Source of the DNA: Tamarix chinensis
Lineage: Eukaryota > Streptophyta > Magnoliopsida > Caryophyllales > Tamaricaceae
Length of the DNA stretch: 64,000 nucleotides
Reading direction: 5' to 3'
Assembly (NCBI GenBank): GCA_030549775.1
Contig: CM060180.1
Coordinates: forward strand, 28,716,590-28,780,589
Shown: positions 46,720 through 60,738 of the stretch, piece by piece
Layout: every line of letters begins with the position of its first letter
Numbering within the stretch: the first letter of the stretch is position 1
The notes under the pieces: model-generated
What the model saw: the letters and a program-made list of their open reading frames with translations, nothing else
Databases searched by the model: none
What the model was told of the DNA's origin: nothing
Made by a program: the position numbers and the translations under genes

Positions 46720-47643
46720 ACTTTTCAGCCCTTTGATGGCAATGGAATGGCAGAAAAGATCCACAAATTTGCATAAGATAGTGAAAAGTCTTGCTTTGCT
46801 AATCTGACTGATACCTCAACGATTAAGGAGTTTCCTTCTTGGTTATGTGGTGAAAAACTCCCAAAATTTAAGAAAGAGGTTTTGGATTTTGAGGAGGAAG
46901 GGGATGTCTCTCTCCCTCAACTCAATTTGTCCAAGGAGGAGAAAGATTTGTTGTAGAAACCTTGAATTAAAGCTTCGATCATAAATTTGTTAGATAAATC
47001 AGATGGATTCGGATTCTTATACGAGAGACTTTACAAGTTGTGGACTTTGAAAAACCCTTTTAATGTCGTTGATATTGGATCTACAGTTTACGTTTAACCT
47101 ACAAGAAGGAATATGAATTAGCTCTTATGAGTAGCCCGTGGATGATAGTTGGCACTATTTATTAGTTCATAAATGGGAACCATAATGTAGGTCATCTTTG
47201 GAAAACATCAACATAGCCATAATGTGGATATGACTCCCCAAATTACTTGTCAAGTACTTTTGATAAGATGACTCCCCAAATTACTTATCAAGTACTTTCG
47301 ATAAGACATACTTCTTCGAATGGAGATTGTGGGAACTCCTTTTAAGGTAGATTTAACTATGTTGGAGGTCAGGAGAATATGCACAAATTATTATCCAAAT
47401 TGATCTATTGAAACCCATTGTGTCAAAATTTTGCTTGAGAAAAACTATTTAATGCATTGAGTATGAGGGATTTCACCTTGTATGTTTCCATTGCGGTTGA
47501 TACGACAAAGAATGGGAGGTTTTCCGTGTAGCGTTTTATGATGATGTGAATGCAATGGATAGAGAGAATATGGGATGTGATGATTCTATAAGTCAAAAAT
47601 AGGAATCACACAAGAACTATGAGAAATGGATGGCTTCCAAAAG
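46720..47643 (+). pseudogene. LINE (L1-type) ORF1 relic, piece 1 of 3
   Basis: Plus-strand translation gives residues typical of plant LINE ORF1: PQLNLSKEEKDLL, then a DUF4283-like stretch (LYERLYKLWTLKNPFNVVDI, YELALMSSPWMIVGT) and a remnant zinc-knuckle region (VCFHCG-like, EKWMASK). Many stops and frameshifts show it is dead. It is cut at 47643 by element B and continues at 54934. The 5' limit is approximate. Confidence 0.8.
47230..47305. repeat. 38-bp tandem duplication in the LINE relic
   Basis: ATGACTCCCCAAATTACTTG and following bases occur at 47230 and again at 47268 with two differences. It adds 38 bases and so shifts the LINE frame. Confidence 0.9.
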
Positions 47644-47649
47644 TGTAAC

Positions 47650-50600
47650 TATAACACCCTCATTTTTACTACTAAAAAAAATTCATTTTGCAGAATCATT
47701 AATTACTAAATTAATAGGTGTTACTGCTACACTTAACATAAGTTCAGTTCCCTCACCTTTCTTATGCCAAGTACTAAGACTCAAAATAAAATACAACCAT
47801 AATAAAACAACGAAAATGAGAGATAATACATAAATATGGGTTATGTATAATATACTCTATACAACAATGAAAATCAAAATACACCAAGGGACACAAGAGT
47901 CTAAAGGAAAACCGATTACATCAAAACAGGTACCCAAAAGTAAAACACCGATTTGTCTTAACTATGAGGTACACATCTGTTACTCCTTAGCGGATGGGTT
48001 TTACCCGAAACTTGACGGGTTTTATCCGTTGGATGTGTAAATGGATATGGATAAACGGATATGAATAAACAGATATGGATACGGGTATGGAGGAAGGGAA
48101 GAAATATCCGCCGGGTTTGGTTATGGATATGGGTAAGGGATCCTCAAATCCTTACCCATACCCACATTTGTTTATCCGATATAAAATTACCTTTTTACCT
48201 TCATTTATGTAACCTAAGTATATTTTATAAGGCTAAAAGTGAAGATATGATTAAATTTTAACAATCTAAGTATATAATTCTAACATTAAATGATTTTTAT
48301 TTTATACTTAATGGGTTTTACCCGAAACCCGATGGGTTTTACCTGATGGATATTTAAACGAATATGGATAAACGGATATGGATGAGGAAATAAAATATCC
48401 ACTGAGTTTGGATACGGATATGGGTATAGGTTTTCTTATCGGGTTTGGGTAACGGATAAGGGGTACCTGATTTGTACCCGATCCGTTGCCATCCCTAGAA
48501 AGATCATTCCACGAATGAAACCTCTTCCTAAGGGCTCAACTTATCATTTCCTCTATTATATGCCTCAAATCACTTCATATCCTTCATATAGTCATATACA
48601 AAAGTAGTACAAATACAAATTCTTCATATTAAGTAAATCACAATACCTCACAAGAGATAGCCTACACCCACTACATATAATCATAAAATAATCCAAAAAT
48701 CACGGTCAAGTTAAAAGCAAAAGCCATAACAATAGGTGATGATAATAAGATAATATATACAACATCACAATCTCATGCTCAGCAGTCAAAAATACAAAGT
48801 CACTTCACATGATCATGATGTACGTACACATTAGCCATATCTAACCAACCAAATTAATCCCAAACATCAAGGTAGGACACTAAGGTTGATACTGAGAAAA
48901 TAAATCTAAATCAAATCCTTTTTATAATTTTGCATAATAGTTACTTCTATTTTTTTAATTACTCGAGGACGATACAATCAACCCAGGGACAATAAGGTAC
49001 ACTCTGTCATATTGGTGAGCAAAGGCAACACAATACCCTTACTCTAGAACTTAAGAACATAAGGGCACCCAAAGGTAATACATCCTTAAATATTGATACC
49101 CCTTATAGAGCCTGTAGGTTATCTATAGAGTAAACTAGGGCCTTACTAGAGCACAACAACACACTAGAGAACCAAAATCAATGATGGATACACCTCGTCT
49201 CTAGGGTAGCTAATCCTAGATAGCAACATTTTCTAACTCGAGGTCTTTCATTTTAAGTATTAATATTTTATGAGATGATCATAAATGTCACATATTGCAC
49301 AATATTTCCAATTTCCATACATAACCATTTTCCTTTTATTTTCAATTATTAAGGTAAATCCCAAGGTCATCGGTTTAGGTTAATCCAAATTCAACACTTA
49401 GGTCAACATATTAAAAGTCTTAGGCCATCCTAATATTCAATTATTCACAAAATATGCCTTAGGTAAAAATTACAAAAATACCCTTAAAACCTTAATTTTT
49501 TCATTTTATCCAATTTCGTACCAAACATTATTATTATGATAAATTTGTCTTAAAAAGGCTAAAATAAAATAGTTCACATTATTTTAGCACATTAGTAATC
49601 TTTACGATTTAGCTATTGACTATATTTTCCACTTTTAATGCATTTAGTAAATTGCACCTATAAACCCTAATCATGCATTTAAACTTCATGTAGTATGTAC
49701 ACACATATTATAGCATGATACAACATTTAATAGGTCAATTAACATCATGGTATATGCAAAGAAACATTTCTAACCCTAAAACATGCAAATAAAAATTATC
49801 GTACTCTAACCCTAATCATGTGTGCATGTTTTATACTATTTATAACAACCCTATCCATCATGCAATATTAATCACGAGATATTTTTCATGGCATTTACGT
49901 CATGATGTTACAAGGCTACAAACCCTAAAAAACCCTAGACATGCATATGTAAATCATTTAACATATTACTCATGCATATAACTTAACCTAATAATAATCA
50001 TACGTACCATCCAACTAGCATGTTATCATCTTATCATGTATGTCATAATACTTGAAAGATATAAAACCTTACCATGATTCTAACTCTAAATAAACCTAAC
50101 ATGAGCACATATAACTTCTATTGTCTAATGAGTGAATGGATTTATCTAAATCCAAGCTTGCATAAAAAGTACAAAAATTGTATTCTCCAAGAGCCTCAAG
50201 GATTATCAGGCAAACAAGGAACAACAAAAACTCGTGTAACAAAGGAGGAGGAAATGGCAAAAGGTGTCAAAGGAAAGGGGTGAGAAACGACACCTTTGGC
50301 CATTTCTAGGGGAGTGACCAATAGGGAGCAACTGTGCAAGGGGGAAGGCTACAATAGATTTTGACAAAGCTAAGGAGGGAGGAACGGTGGTTCTGGGTGT
50401 AGCAAGGTGGAGGGGATTAGCAATAATGATCAAAGGTGAAGGAGGATCAGTTTTCTTAGTTGAAGGTAGGGTGGAAGCTTTGGTGCTTTTGTGCGTTGGT
50501 TGGGGGTGGCTTCGTCAAGGGTTGTCAAAGGTGGGAGTAAGGGATTAGAGGCAGTGGCCAAAACTATAGGAGAAGGAGCAATGGTGTTGTGCATTGTAGA

Positions 50601-51154
50601 TAACAATGGTGAAAATGAAAGAGGACGACGATGGTAAGAATGGATAATGGAGAGGTTTTCTAGAATGAGGGAGCTAAAGGGAAATGAGAGGCAGACGGGA
50701 TTCACTTTGGGGGTTAATACATGACACAAAAATGGGAGGATGTGGGACTTAAGAGGACGGTGGCATGAAGGGACGATTCAAGAAAAATGTGGGAGAGGGA
50801 GATGTGTAGGAGATATGGTGTTATGGTGTAGAGGAAGGCTATGCTAGGTAGAGGGAGTAGGGTATGGTTAGAATCTAGTATAGGATAGGGTAATAATTTA
50901 GGAAGGTTAACCGGGGTAAAAACATATGATTACCAAAATTAGGGTTACCCAGTTTTGGTTGGGGTCTAAACTATGATTAAATTTAGTAATCTAAATTCTA
51001 TCATATTTTAACCTATTTAAATTTCTATCTAATATGTCATAATAATATATATATCAATAACATATTTAATACAGAACACCCTACAATAATTATTTTAACT
51101 AATTACACATAATTATCGGTTTATAATTAGGGTTTCTAAAAATGGGGTATTACA
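47650..51154 (-). mobile_element. element A: 3.5-kb TG..CA element nested in B
   Basis: The left end TATAACACCC (TG changed to TA) continues into TTTTTACTACT as in element E; the right end is GGGGTATTACA. The target copies GTAAC lie at 47645-47649 and 51155-51159. Joining the outer flanks rebuilds TGTAACACCCC, the terminus of element B, so A hit B within six bases of its end. A G+A-rich segment near the right (50220-50880) matches the family plan. No coding domain. Confidence 0.82.
47990..48497. mobile_element. hAT-like MITE within element A
   Basis: The right end reads CCGTTGCCATCCCTA, i.e. TAGGGATGGCAACGG reversed, a common plant hAT-type terminus. The body is full of GGGTTTTACCCGA and GGATATGGATAAACGGATAT words. 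A matching left terminus is not visible, so the left limit is approximate. Confidence 0.5.
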
Positions 51155-53459
51155 GTAACACCCCGAACCCACCCATAGGTAGGAGACATTACACACTACT
51201 ATCTATATGAGACACCTCACATATCTACTAAGGCTAAAGTACAAAAATTTCAAAGGATTAATAATTATTATAATAATCTAACTTTATTATGAACTTGTGA
51301 ACTAATCCCTAAATCCAATCAATGCTGACAGTAATAGATAGTCAAAAGACTATAACTCTACTTACCAAAAGTGACAAACATGACAAAGTCTAACAGGCTA
51401 AAAGATTGTCAAATATTTAGCTAAATATTGGACTTGTACAATTAATCCCAAGACTGTATTCTTGATCTCAGTATTCCTGGCTAAATCCCGTTCATATCAT
51501 CTAAAATGTTAGTAAAGTAATGAGCAAAATCACAAATCAACAAGTAACAAGCCCATTGGTCCAAAACTAACATCAATATGACAAGTTATAATGCATACAA
51601 AACAATTTAGTCAAAACATCTTTCTTTATTTTTTGGAAAATTTTAAGAAACGTTTAGCAAAATAATGTTTATACTTAAAATACATAAATAACAAACCCTA
51701 TAGCAATGATGAATGTAAATGAATCTTAAAAAATGATCCAAAACCGTAAGTCAATTAATCACCTAAATGATTAATTGATCAAAAAATATAGAAAGGTTAG
51801 TAGGACCCAATAATCAACTCAATCAAAATAATAGCATTCAATATCAATCAAATAAAAGTTTTGGAATGATTATGATCATTGTGTATGGCTATAATAATGC
51901 CATACCCAAGGTCTATTGTGGCTAGGTTTTGAAACGACAAGCTAATCAATGGGTCTAGAAAGACAACCTAAGTAGTGAACCATGAACATAACTAGTATCA
52001 ATTAGTCACCTCACATAGTTGAATGGGTTATAAAGGGTTAACCCGGCCCTTAAGGGGCACAATCATAAACTTTTCCAAAAGATGCGCTACTAACACTTTA
52101 TCAAATAATAAATGACCACATTAAATCAATAAAATTTTGATCTCATTTCCATTCAAAATACATAATGCAAAATTCAGATATTTCACAAATTAAAATAGGC
52201 ATAGTTTATAAATTAATATTTTCTAAAAAATATAATTATAATAATAATATCTTAAGAAAGGATCAATTTACACATTACTTACCTCAAAAATCTAGCCAAA
52301 AGGATATCAATTACTTAGTTGGATGATTTGATAATACAAAACAATATTCCATTAATAATAATTTCAAATATTATTTAAATATGATGATAATTGGATTTTA
52401 TATACATAATCAATCATCTATTTATCGCTAGCCAATTTGTTATATTACACAATTTATACAGGTCAACTACTACTGTAATCAATGTACATACATTGTATAC
52501 TTAGTGATATGAGTGTTCACAAAATTAACATCTGGTAAAAAACTTTGGATATCCAAAAGATTGGATATTTAAAAACACTTTGAATATGCAAAATTTTAGA
52601 TCGGATAAAAAATAATTCATGACATATCCAAGTCTTTTGAGTAGGTGGAAAATGACAAATATCAAATAGAAAAATTCTTTGATCGATAGAGAATAAACCA
52701 ATCCAATTTGATCAAATGATTTAATTTGAGTCTTGAATTACACAACATCTACTACACTAATGTTCTATCCCTTTATGTCACTAGCATACATGCATCAACT
52801 AAAGTTAATTGAGAATGGATAGACTTGCTATAATCTACCAAAGTTATTCCTCCTCCCTCTTTATACAATAACACACTAACAATGCCATAAAAATAGAAAG
52901 AACGAACAAGGCAAGGTGGTGCGAATAAAATTAACGGGTGCTTTTGCTATCGGTTAAAAGGGTGGAGGTCCACATAGCACAGGTTGGTAATATAGTTCTC
53001 CATGAAAATTTAGAAATCACTTATAATATATAATCTATTAGCAATTATAGACCACATGAGCATTTCAATTAACTTACTCAATTAAATTCCTTGGTGATTG
53101 GAAAAATATGATCATAAGACATTTAAATTTTAACTAGTCTAGTAAAAGAGAATAATAAAGAGTTTTTAATACCCTCTAATATTAATTTGTTAAATCAGCT
53201 AATGCTACTTTGACCCTTCTCCTCCTCCCTCTTTTAAATTGCAACCAATATGATGAGTATTAAAAATTCAGCAAATGACTCTCTCTTTCTCTCTAATATT
53301 GGGTGTGTGGTTCTATATGATGGTTTAAAACATACTTAAATAGACTTAATTTACTAGGGTAAAAATGTTGGAGTACCTAATATTTTTCTTCAATCAACCT
53401 TATTTATATTAGTTGTGGGTTCGTTGCTAATTACTTCATTTATCTTAGCATTTTAAGTA

Positions 53460-54894
53460 TAGGTGGCAATCGAGTCGGGAGGGTCGGGTTATAGTGCGTT
53501 GGGTCGTTCTTGTGTCTATTTGTTTGCGAGTCATTCTCCTTTGTAGCTTGGTTGTGGGCCAGGTCAGGTCATTTTGGATTTGGGTCATTTTGGGTCACCT
53601 TATTATTCGGGTCGTATCGGGTTTAGGTCAGGGTTATTTTAGATTTTGGTTGTATCAGGTTAATTTACCGGGTCGGGTTAGATTCGGGTTTGGGTCATTT
53701 TGGATTCGGGTTCAGATTATTTCGGGTTAGCTTGTTGGGTCAGGTCAAATCTATAGATATAAATAGGGTGGATTTTATTCGAAATACGATGGGTTTTATC
53801 CATCGGATAATAAAACAGATATGGATGATAGAAAAAATACCTATCGGATACGAGTATGGGTTATCCATATCCGTATCCATACCCATACCCATTCCCATAT
53901 CCATATCGATATCCATTTACCCGATATATAATTCCCTTTTTACCCTTAATTTTAAAATAAATATAGTATAAATTATGGTTAAAATTATCATTTGGCTTAA
54001 CTCTAAATGGATTTATCATATGGATAATATCCGTTAATGGGTAAACAGATTATTCATCGACTAATAGATATCCAACGGATATGGATATGGATGTGTAAGT
54101 GGATACCCATTCGGGTATGGGTATGAATTTGAGTACGGGTACGAATATGGATATGGGTATGGGCATACCCGCCCTAAACCCACCCCATTTATATCCTTAT
54201 CAGGTCGAGATTGGGCTGAGAAATCTCATATTCTGATGATTTCGTGTTTGAGTTAATTTGACAGGTCAGGTTTGAGTTAACTTGACGAATCAAATATTTT
54301 ACGTTTTGGCGGGTTAGTTTGGGTTTGAGTCAAGCTAATCCTAGATTGAATCATTTTAGATTTGGGTCAAATCGAACATTCACCGCCAAAATTAATCTAA
54401 ATCATTAACCTCATAAGTAAGCATTAAGTTTAATTTTATGTAAGCATGTAATTAATAACGTGTTATTAACCACTATTTGTGTATTATTATAGCTTTATAA
54501 TGTTGTGTTTTTACGCGAAATAATTGGTAAAATTAGAATATCATTAGTAAATAAGTAAGTTTATAATAAAAGTGAGAAAAATAAATAAAATTTAAATAAT
54601 AATATATTTTTAAAATCATTAAATAAATAATAAGACATGCATATTTTTTTTATTATCATAACCAATTAATATTGAATTTAGTTTTGTCAAGTCGGGTAGG
54701 TTGATAACTGTTCGGGTTAGTGGCACGTCGGGTTGATATCGGGTTATGGGTTGGAGTCAGATCGGGTTTGGGTTGGGTCAGGTTTTTTATATTTGGGTCA
54801 TCATCTGGTTGGGTCAGTTTCGGGTCAAGTTTGGGTTAGATTTTGTGCGGGTCAGGTCAGGTCAAGCGGGTTGGGTTAACTTTTGCCATCTCTA
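53460..54894. mobile_element. hAT-like TIR element in element B, with a nested copy
   Basis: Ends are TAGGTGGCAATCGAGTCGGG and, reversed, TAGAGATGGCAAAAG. The outer parts consist of GGGTCGGGTT / GGTCAGGTC words. From about 53760 to 54190 the sequence changes to GGATATGGATATGG words with ends AAATAGGGTGG and CCACCCCATTT, related to the MITE at 47990-48497, so one element sits inside the other. No transposase frame; no clear 8-bp duplication. Confidence 0.55.
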
Positions 54895-54933
54895 CGGCCA
54901 ATTTCTTCTTTTTTGGGGGGTTATGACAAAAAG

Positions 54934-57216
54934 AAAAAAAATATCGAAGATGACCACCATCAAATGTGGGCATAGAGTATCAAGCTAAGAGTTGTGATAT
55001 GAAAAATTACCACCATGTAGGAGGAAGTAGCATATAAGGAGGTTACCAATCTTGAGAAAAATCACAACATGTTGGCTCATGATTTATAGCTCTTAAATTA
55101 GATGAAATTTTTGACCAACTTACAAATATCTTTGAGGGAAAATGACATTTCTCTTGTGGTTGACAACCCCGAGTCATCTAATACTAATAATAAGAAATAT
55201 GTTCATGATGATTATCAACCATGACTGAAGCCGAAGAAAGTCCCAGTTGACATCTCCAACACAACACATTTGGTGATATCCAACCCTAATTTGAGACTGA
55301 TAGGATGATGTTCTCCAAGGCTATGGCCAAAACTGGGAATTATGTGGATGTTGATAAGGGGGTGGAAAATTCAACATATATTCAAAAGGGTAAAGTTTAC
55401 CCATTTTGAAAAGTTTATAATTTTTATGGGGTAGTATAGTACAAATTGATGTTGCTTTATCCTTAGGTTGAAACTCAAGGTGAGAAGACAGGTTGATAAG
55501 CAATCTCAACCCGAATCAAATAAGAGTTTCAAGAAGCTTAGTTACTCATCTAGAGGATGGGGAGTTGTTCCCCTCGGTGGTTTGAGGTTATTTGTGGTTA
55601 GTCACACATAATAAGGTTGTGTGTGTGTGTGTGTGTGTGTGTTTTATTTATTTTTTACGCCCACCATACTATTATGAAATATGAAAATCATTGTATGGAA
55701 TTTTAGGGTATGGTAGAGCACTATAGTCTCTGTCATTTATGAGATCTGTAAATATCTACTTATTGTGTATTATTATTTTTCTAGAACTGTGTATCAACAA
55801 TAGCAAGGCTAGTAAAATCATTCAATCTAGAGGCTTTGACCACTCGACTAGGATTGATGTAATTAGATTTTTAGGTGGTATTTGATGCCTCGGGAATATT
55901 AGTTTGGCTTTACTAGAGGTTGTGTACGTGTGTAGTTAAATCATTAATATATTTGTTAATTCATATACAAATGATGCTTGATTACTTTCAGTAGTGTATG
56001 ATAGTCCAAATTACGCTACTTATTATAAGTTTTGGGATGCTTTAGTTCAAGAAGATTCTACTCACTCCCTTCCTTAGCTCTTGGTGGCCAAATTAAATTA
56101 GGCAACTTTACCAATAGATTAAGAAGGTGGATCCTAATCCCACTACTCAGGTATCAGGATATTAGTAGATACAATGGATCAATGTGATCTCATTGATATT
56201 GGGGTTAAAGGACACAAATTTACATGGTTATTTTATTAGGATATTGGTGAGCACACTCTTCAATATTTGGGTGGTGCTCATTCTAACTCAGGTTGGCATA
56301 TGAGGTATCCAAGTAGGGACGTGACCCATCTAGAAAGACAACCTTCTAATCATTTGCCTATTATTGTGGATCTTAATTTGGGGATTCATCATTCGCACTC
56401 TTACCATGCTTTTAGATTTGTGGAAGAATGGATCACACATCCTTAGCTTAAGAATTTTATGAGGGGCACATGGGATACAACTTAAGTCTCATACTAACTT
56501 TTGGAACAAGGTCTCAAAGTGGGTCAATGATGTTTTTGAAATCTTTGAGCATATATATATAAATAAAATAAAATAACTAGAATCCCATTCTTGGTGCCCA
56601 AGTTGCACTTAAACGTGGGTTGAATTGATTCTTAAGATCTTTAGAGGCACAATGTAGATGCTAATATGATATCATCCTAGCATAGGAAGAGTTTCATTAG
56701 CAATAGAGATATAGATATTAACTTTATGTTTAGGGTGAGAAGAATACACATTATTTCCACATGTCCATTTTGGTGTGTTAGGGTAAAGAATGACAATAGG
56801 ATATTCATAGTCATTGGGGAATGGATCAAAGATTAGTCCTCATGTTTATAGATTGTAAGGAATTTCTATATGGAGTTTTTCTCTCATCTGAGTAACAAGT
56901 ATGAGCCTTCTAATCTTGCCAATTTTTTGATAATTGGTGCTAAGGTTTGAGTCTCCATAATTTCAAAAGTTAGAGATGGCGAGGTGGGAAATGCAGTGTT
57001 CTAAAAGGGGGAGATGAAAGTTGTATGTATTAATGGATTATTAGTTTATCACTTATCTTCTATCAAAAGAATCAGTCTACTATAGGTTCACGTGTGTATC
57101 TCTGGGTATTTACATCCTTTTCTTTTTGGCTTATTCTAGAGAATGTAAACCAAACTTTGATTAGGTTCATTCCCATTAAAGATGATCATGCAGTGGTAGT
57201 GGATTATAGACTTATT
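54934..57216 (+). pseudogene. LINE relic, piece 2 of 3 (ORF1 end, endonuclease, start of RT)
   Basis: After the rest of ORF1, an endonuclease/exonuclease/phosphatase domain is readable from about 55685: MKIIVWNF, later VVYDSPNYATYYKFWDALVQ, MDQCDLIDIGVKGHKFTW and HLERQPSNHLPIIVDL. The RT entry motif follows (LIRFIPIKDDHAVVVDYRL, about 57150-57215). Numerous stops. The (TG)n microsatellite at 55618-55641 lies between ORF1 and ORF2. It is cut by element C at 57216. Confidence 0.85.
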
Positions 57217-60200
57217 TGTAACACCCCCCAATTTTTGAACCATAAAATTTTATTTTTAAGACAATGCGGAAGCATTTAAAAAATAATGTTGGAAAAAGTT
57301 ACCATGAGAGAGGTGTGATCATCACCTAGCCCATGCTTAATGTAAGGTAAAACAGAACAATGAACATAAAGATGCATACTCATAATATTAATGCAACAGT
57401 ACAAGATAGCAAAGGTGAGAACAATATTATAGATATAACGAGTATGATAGCTTACAAATCCAAATATAGGTAATTGAGATAAAAGTTTAAATAACTTTAA
57501 ATACAAAAACTTTATAATGTAGTTGGCAAAACACCTCTAATCAATTAGCCTAACTCTTAGGCATAAACATAAAATTCTGACCCCAAGTAATGGCTTGCTA
57601 ATAACCCACGTCATCACCTTTAACATACTCTAACTGAGAGTCGTAACCCTGCAAATCATCCTCTGCTCTCCAGACCAAAAGCTGGATCATCACAGTGACT
57701 ACACAAATGTAGTATCAATACAGTGAAGTGCTAGTAAAGCATACTACCTATAACATGGTAAAGCTCATGAAACACATTAAAGTCACATAACAACATGGTG
57801 ATAACCATACCAATACAAATTAACACTTAGTCTCATCGTAGTAATACACATGACATGCTTGCATGGAAATCACAAAAGAATAACAATATGATAATTACAT
57901 CGCAACCTATACAATATAAACCACATTATAATTCTCCCTTTAGTTCCACACAGACTTTGGTTAATAAGATAGTTTGTTTGACCACACCCAGTTCTCCACC
58001 ATGAATAAAAGTCATAACAACACATATAATCACAATGGAATACCACACCCCCACATGGGGTCAAGATACATTAAAGGGGCTTTTCTTCGGAGATACCACA
58101 CTCACCACACGTGGTCGAAGTACACCAAGGGACTTGTATTGGGATACCTCACCCATCACACCTTGAATTTCTCTACAGCGATGGCTAAAACAAAGTTAGG
58201 ATACCAAACCCATCTAAGAAATGGACAATGTGAAGTGTCAAAGGGCTTGTACTTGGATACCTCACCCACTCATACTAGACACCGATGTTATGATGGCTTA
58301 CCACAATATAATCCTATACCTCAAAGATATGCGCATAACCTCTACCAACTTCAACTAGGGAGAGAAGATAATAGGTATTGAGTGAAAAATATAACCACAA
58401 GGTGACTCGCCCACTAACTCCAGGTCAGCTACCCTGAGAGTCAGAGAAAAAGGCTAAAATGAGATCTTATTCCATTATTATATATTTTTAAGTGATATCA
58501 TAAATCACAAATAAAATCTACAAATAACAAAATGGGTGTTTCCAAGTGATAACACCAAATACAATTAAATTCCATTATTAACCAAATTTGGTATTTTCAA
58601 GTGATAACACCAAACATATCACAATGTATAAAAGCCACCAATTGGGTGTTTAGAGATGACACTAAACTTAACCAAGTTCAAGTCTCAAATACCATCATTA
58701 TGATTCTTATTATATTTAGGTCAATCATAATTGAAATCAAAATTTAAATGTTATAATTACATGGAGGTATTAATACAAAAAGGCCCAAGAGAATAACATT
58801 AATTTATAAAAGAACCAGGTGGCATTCAACCGGATCAGTCGATCAATCCTTGGGACTAGTAGACTAGTCTGGTTATACTAGGCTTGGATCAAACCAACAT
58901 CAGAGGACCAGTTAACTGGTTGGTCTCACCGATCGACTGTTCATAGGGACCAATTGATAGGTTTGGTCCAACCGGTTGATGGATCTAAGTAGAGACCAAC
59001 CCATTTTGGGTTGTAGAGACACTAGTCGATGGGTTTGACAAACCAATTGACTTGTCATAGAAACCGGTATACTGGTTTGGTCCAACCGGTCGATGGGTCT
59101 AAGTAGAGACCAAACCATTTTAGTGTGCAAAGACACTAGTCGATAGGTTTGACAAACCGATCGATTGTTCATTGAACCAGTCGACTGGTTTATCAAACTA
59201 ATCAACTGATCTCATGACCAACCGATCCAAATCTCGAAACCATTTGATTGCTCGCACAACCAGTCGCTGGGTTTGATGAACCGATATACTGGTCTGGGTA
59301 AAACATTACCTATACTTGAGATACACACACCTAAAATTTATCGAACTTTACCATATTAATCCTAGCACGCTTCTATGTCATAAAACACCGAAAAATATAT
59401 GCTGCACACATACAATCATATGGATACATGGTCATGTAACTATTGGAATGAGTCATGATCAAATGACTAACTTATGTATAAAATCAGAGAAACCCAACAA
59501 TGCTCACTTTAGGAAGAAATTTTACCATATGCTCAAATTCTAGAATATAAATTAGACCATGCTTACATAAATACACCAAACACATGGAACCCCAACGAGC
59601 AACTAAACCCTATTTATGTTAAAGATAAGAATGTTTTACTTTGAAGCAATTATTCTAGTTCAAAAATTCCTACTTGATGGATATCTAGCGAAACCTTGAT
59701 TCCTAAGAGAATCAAAGTCAAAACCATTAAAAATCACCTTTCAAAACTTCACTAAAATCAAGGAAAAATTAGAAGAAGAACACAAAACACAACCTTTTAT
59801 CAAAAATAAGATGTGAAAGAAAAGAAATGAAATCTTCAACCTTTCTCAAACCTTTATTCTTCCTTGATTAAGGAAAAAAAGAGAGACTTAAAGCTAATAT
59901 TAGAAGAAGAAAAGTACAAGATGCTCGACTAAAGAAGGGAGAAAACCAAAGCAAGTTTCTATTTTTTTCAGTAGAGAGGAGAAAGGGGAAGAATGAAGGG
60001 ATGCTTAACACTCGAGAATTTTTTTCCACCAAGAAAAGGGAGAAAAAGGCAAGAGCAATAGGTGAAAATGAAAATGGAATATAAATGAAGGTTATAGAGG
60101 TGAGGTTGGGTTGACCTTCACATGAGAGAGGAAGACTAGTACAGTTGAGTGTGGGCAACTAAGAAGTGAGAGCTGACTTGATAGAGTGATGGAGGGTTGA

Positions 60201-60733
60201 GTGTGATCAAGAAGGAACATGTTAATGGGTTGGTGAGTCAAGATATGGTGTATGAATTCAACCACACACCCCAGCTACCAGAAGAGAGAAGGATAGGTGA
60301 AGGAGAAGAGAGAAGGTGAGGCTAGCCTCAAAAGTGCTTTTTGAAAAAAAAAAATGGCTAATTAAAATCATATTATGTTTTAAATAATGTGAAAATATTT
60401 CCAAAGCACCAAAATGTACTTATAGTACAATTTGGTTCTAATTATAAGTTTTCATAAATATTAGAAAGAGATTTGAATCAAAATCATAAATGGATCTGAA
60501 ATCACAGAATAACCAATCGATCGATTTAGGCAAACTAATCAAATGGTTTGTTGAGAACAAAACTGTCAATTTTTGAGCTCACCAATCGATCGGTTAGGCA
60601 AACCAATCGATTGATATACTTGAAATTCACATTTCTATTAGAATTTCAAGTCCATTCCAAAGCTAAACCTAATTTATTTTATATCGACATAATTTTAAAC
60701 ACATTTTGAAGGATTTTGGGATGGGGTATTACA
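57217..60733 (-). mobile_element. element C: 3.5-kb TG..CA element inside LINE RT
   Basis: Left end TGTAACACCCC, right end GGGGTATTACA. The flanks TTATT (57212-57216) and TCATT (60734-60738) differ at one base, an aged 5-bp target duplication. GCGGAAGC near the left end and a G+A-rich segment near the right (59880-60330) follow the plan of element E. Dropping the element and one target copy joins the LINE as DYRLIRLVN, matching the RT motif (D[FY]RPISLVN). No coding domain. Confidence 0.78.
58920..59190. repeat. 114-bp tandem repeat in element C
   Basis: GTTTGGTCCAACCGG occurs at 58961 and 59075, with about 114 bp of matching sequence between (landmarks TAAGTAGAGACCAA and GACACTAGTCGAT). Partial units (ACCGATCGATTG, CAACCAGTCG) continue on both sides. 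Rich in short inverted words such as CCGGTT/AACCGG. Confidence 0.85.
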
Positions 60734-60738
60734 TCATT

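Larger units (their letters stand above)
47644..54928 (-). mobile_element. element B: coding-free TG..CA element interrupted by A
   Basis: The left end is TGTAAC (47644-47649), resuming after insertion A as ACCCCGAACCC at 51160. The right end is GGGGGGTTATGACA (to 54928). AAAAG lies outside both ends (47639-47643 and 54929-54933), a perfect 5-bp target duplication. Without A and its target copy the element is about 3.8 kb, of which ~1.4 kb is a later hAT-like insert (53460-54894). No protein domain is seen. It splits LINE ORF1. The minus orientation is inferred from weak resemblance of its left part to C and E. Confidence 0.75.

Noticed and set aside
47644..60733. Reading elements A, B and C as Helitrons
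   Set aside because: Ends are TG..CA with 5-bp target duplications; no TC start, CTRR end or terminal hairpin pattern, and insertion is not between A and T.
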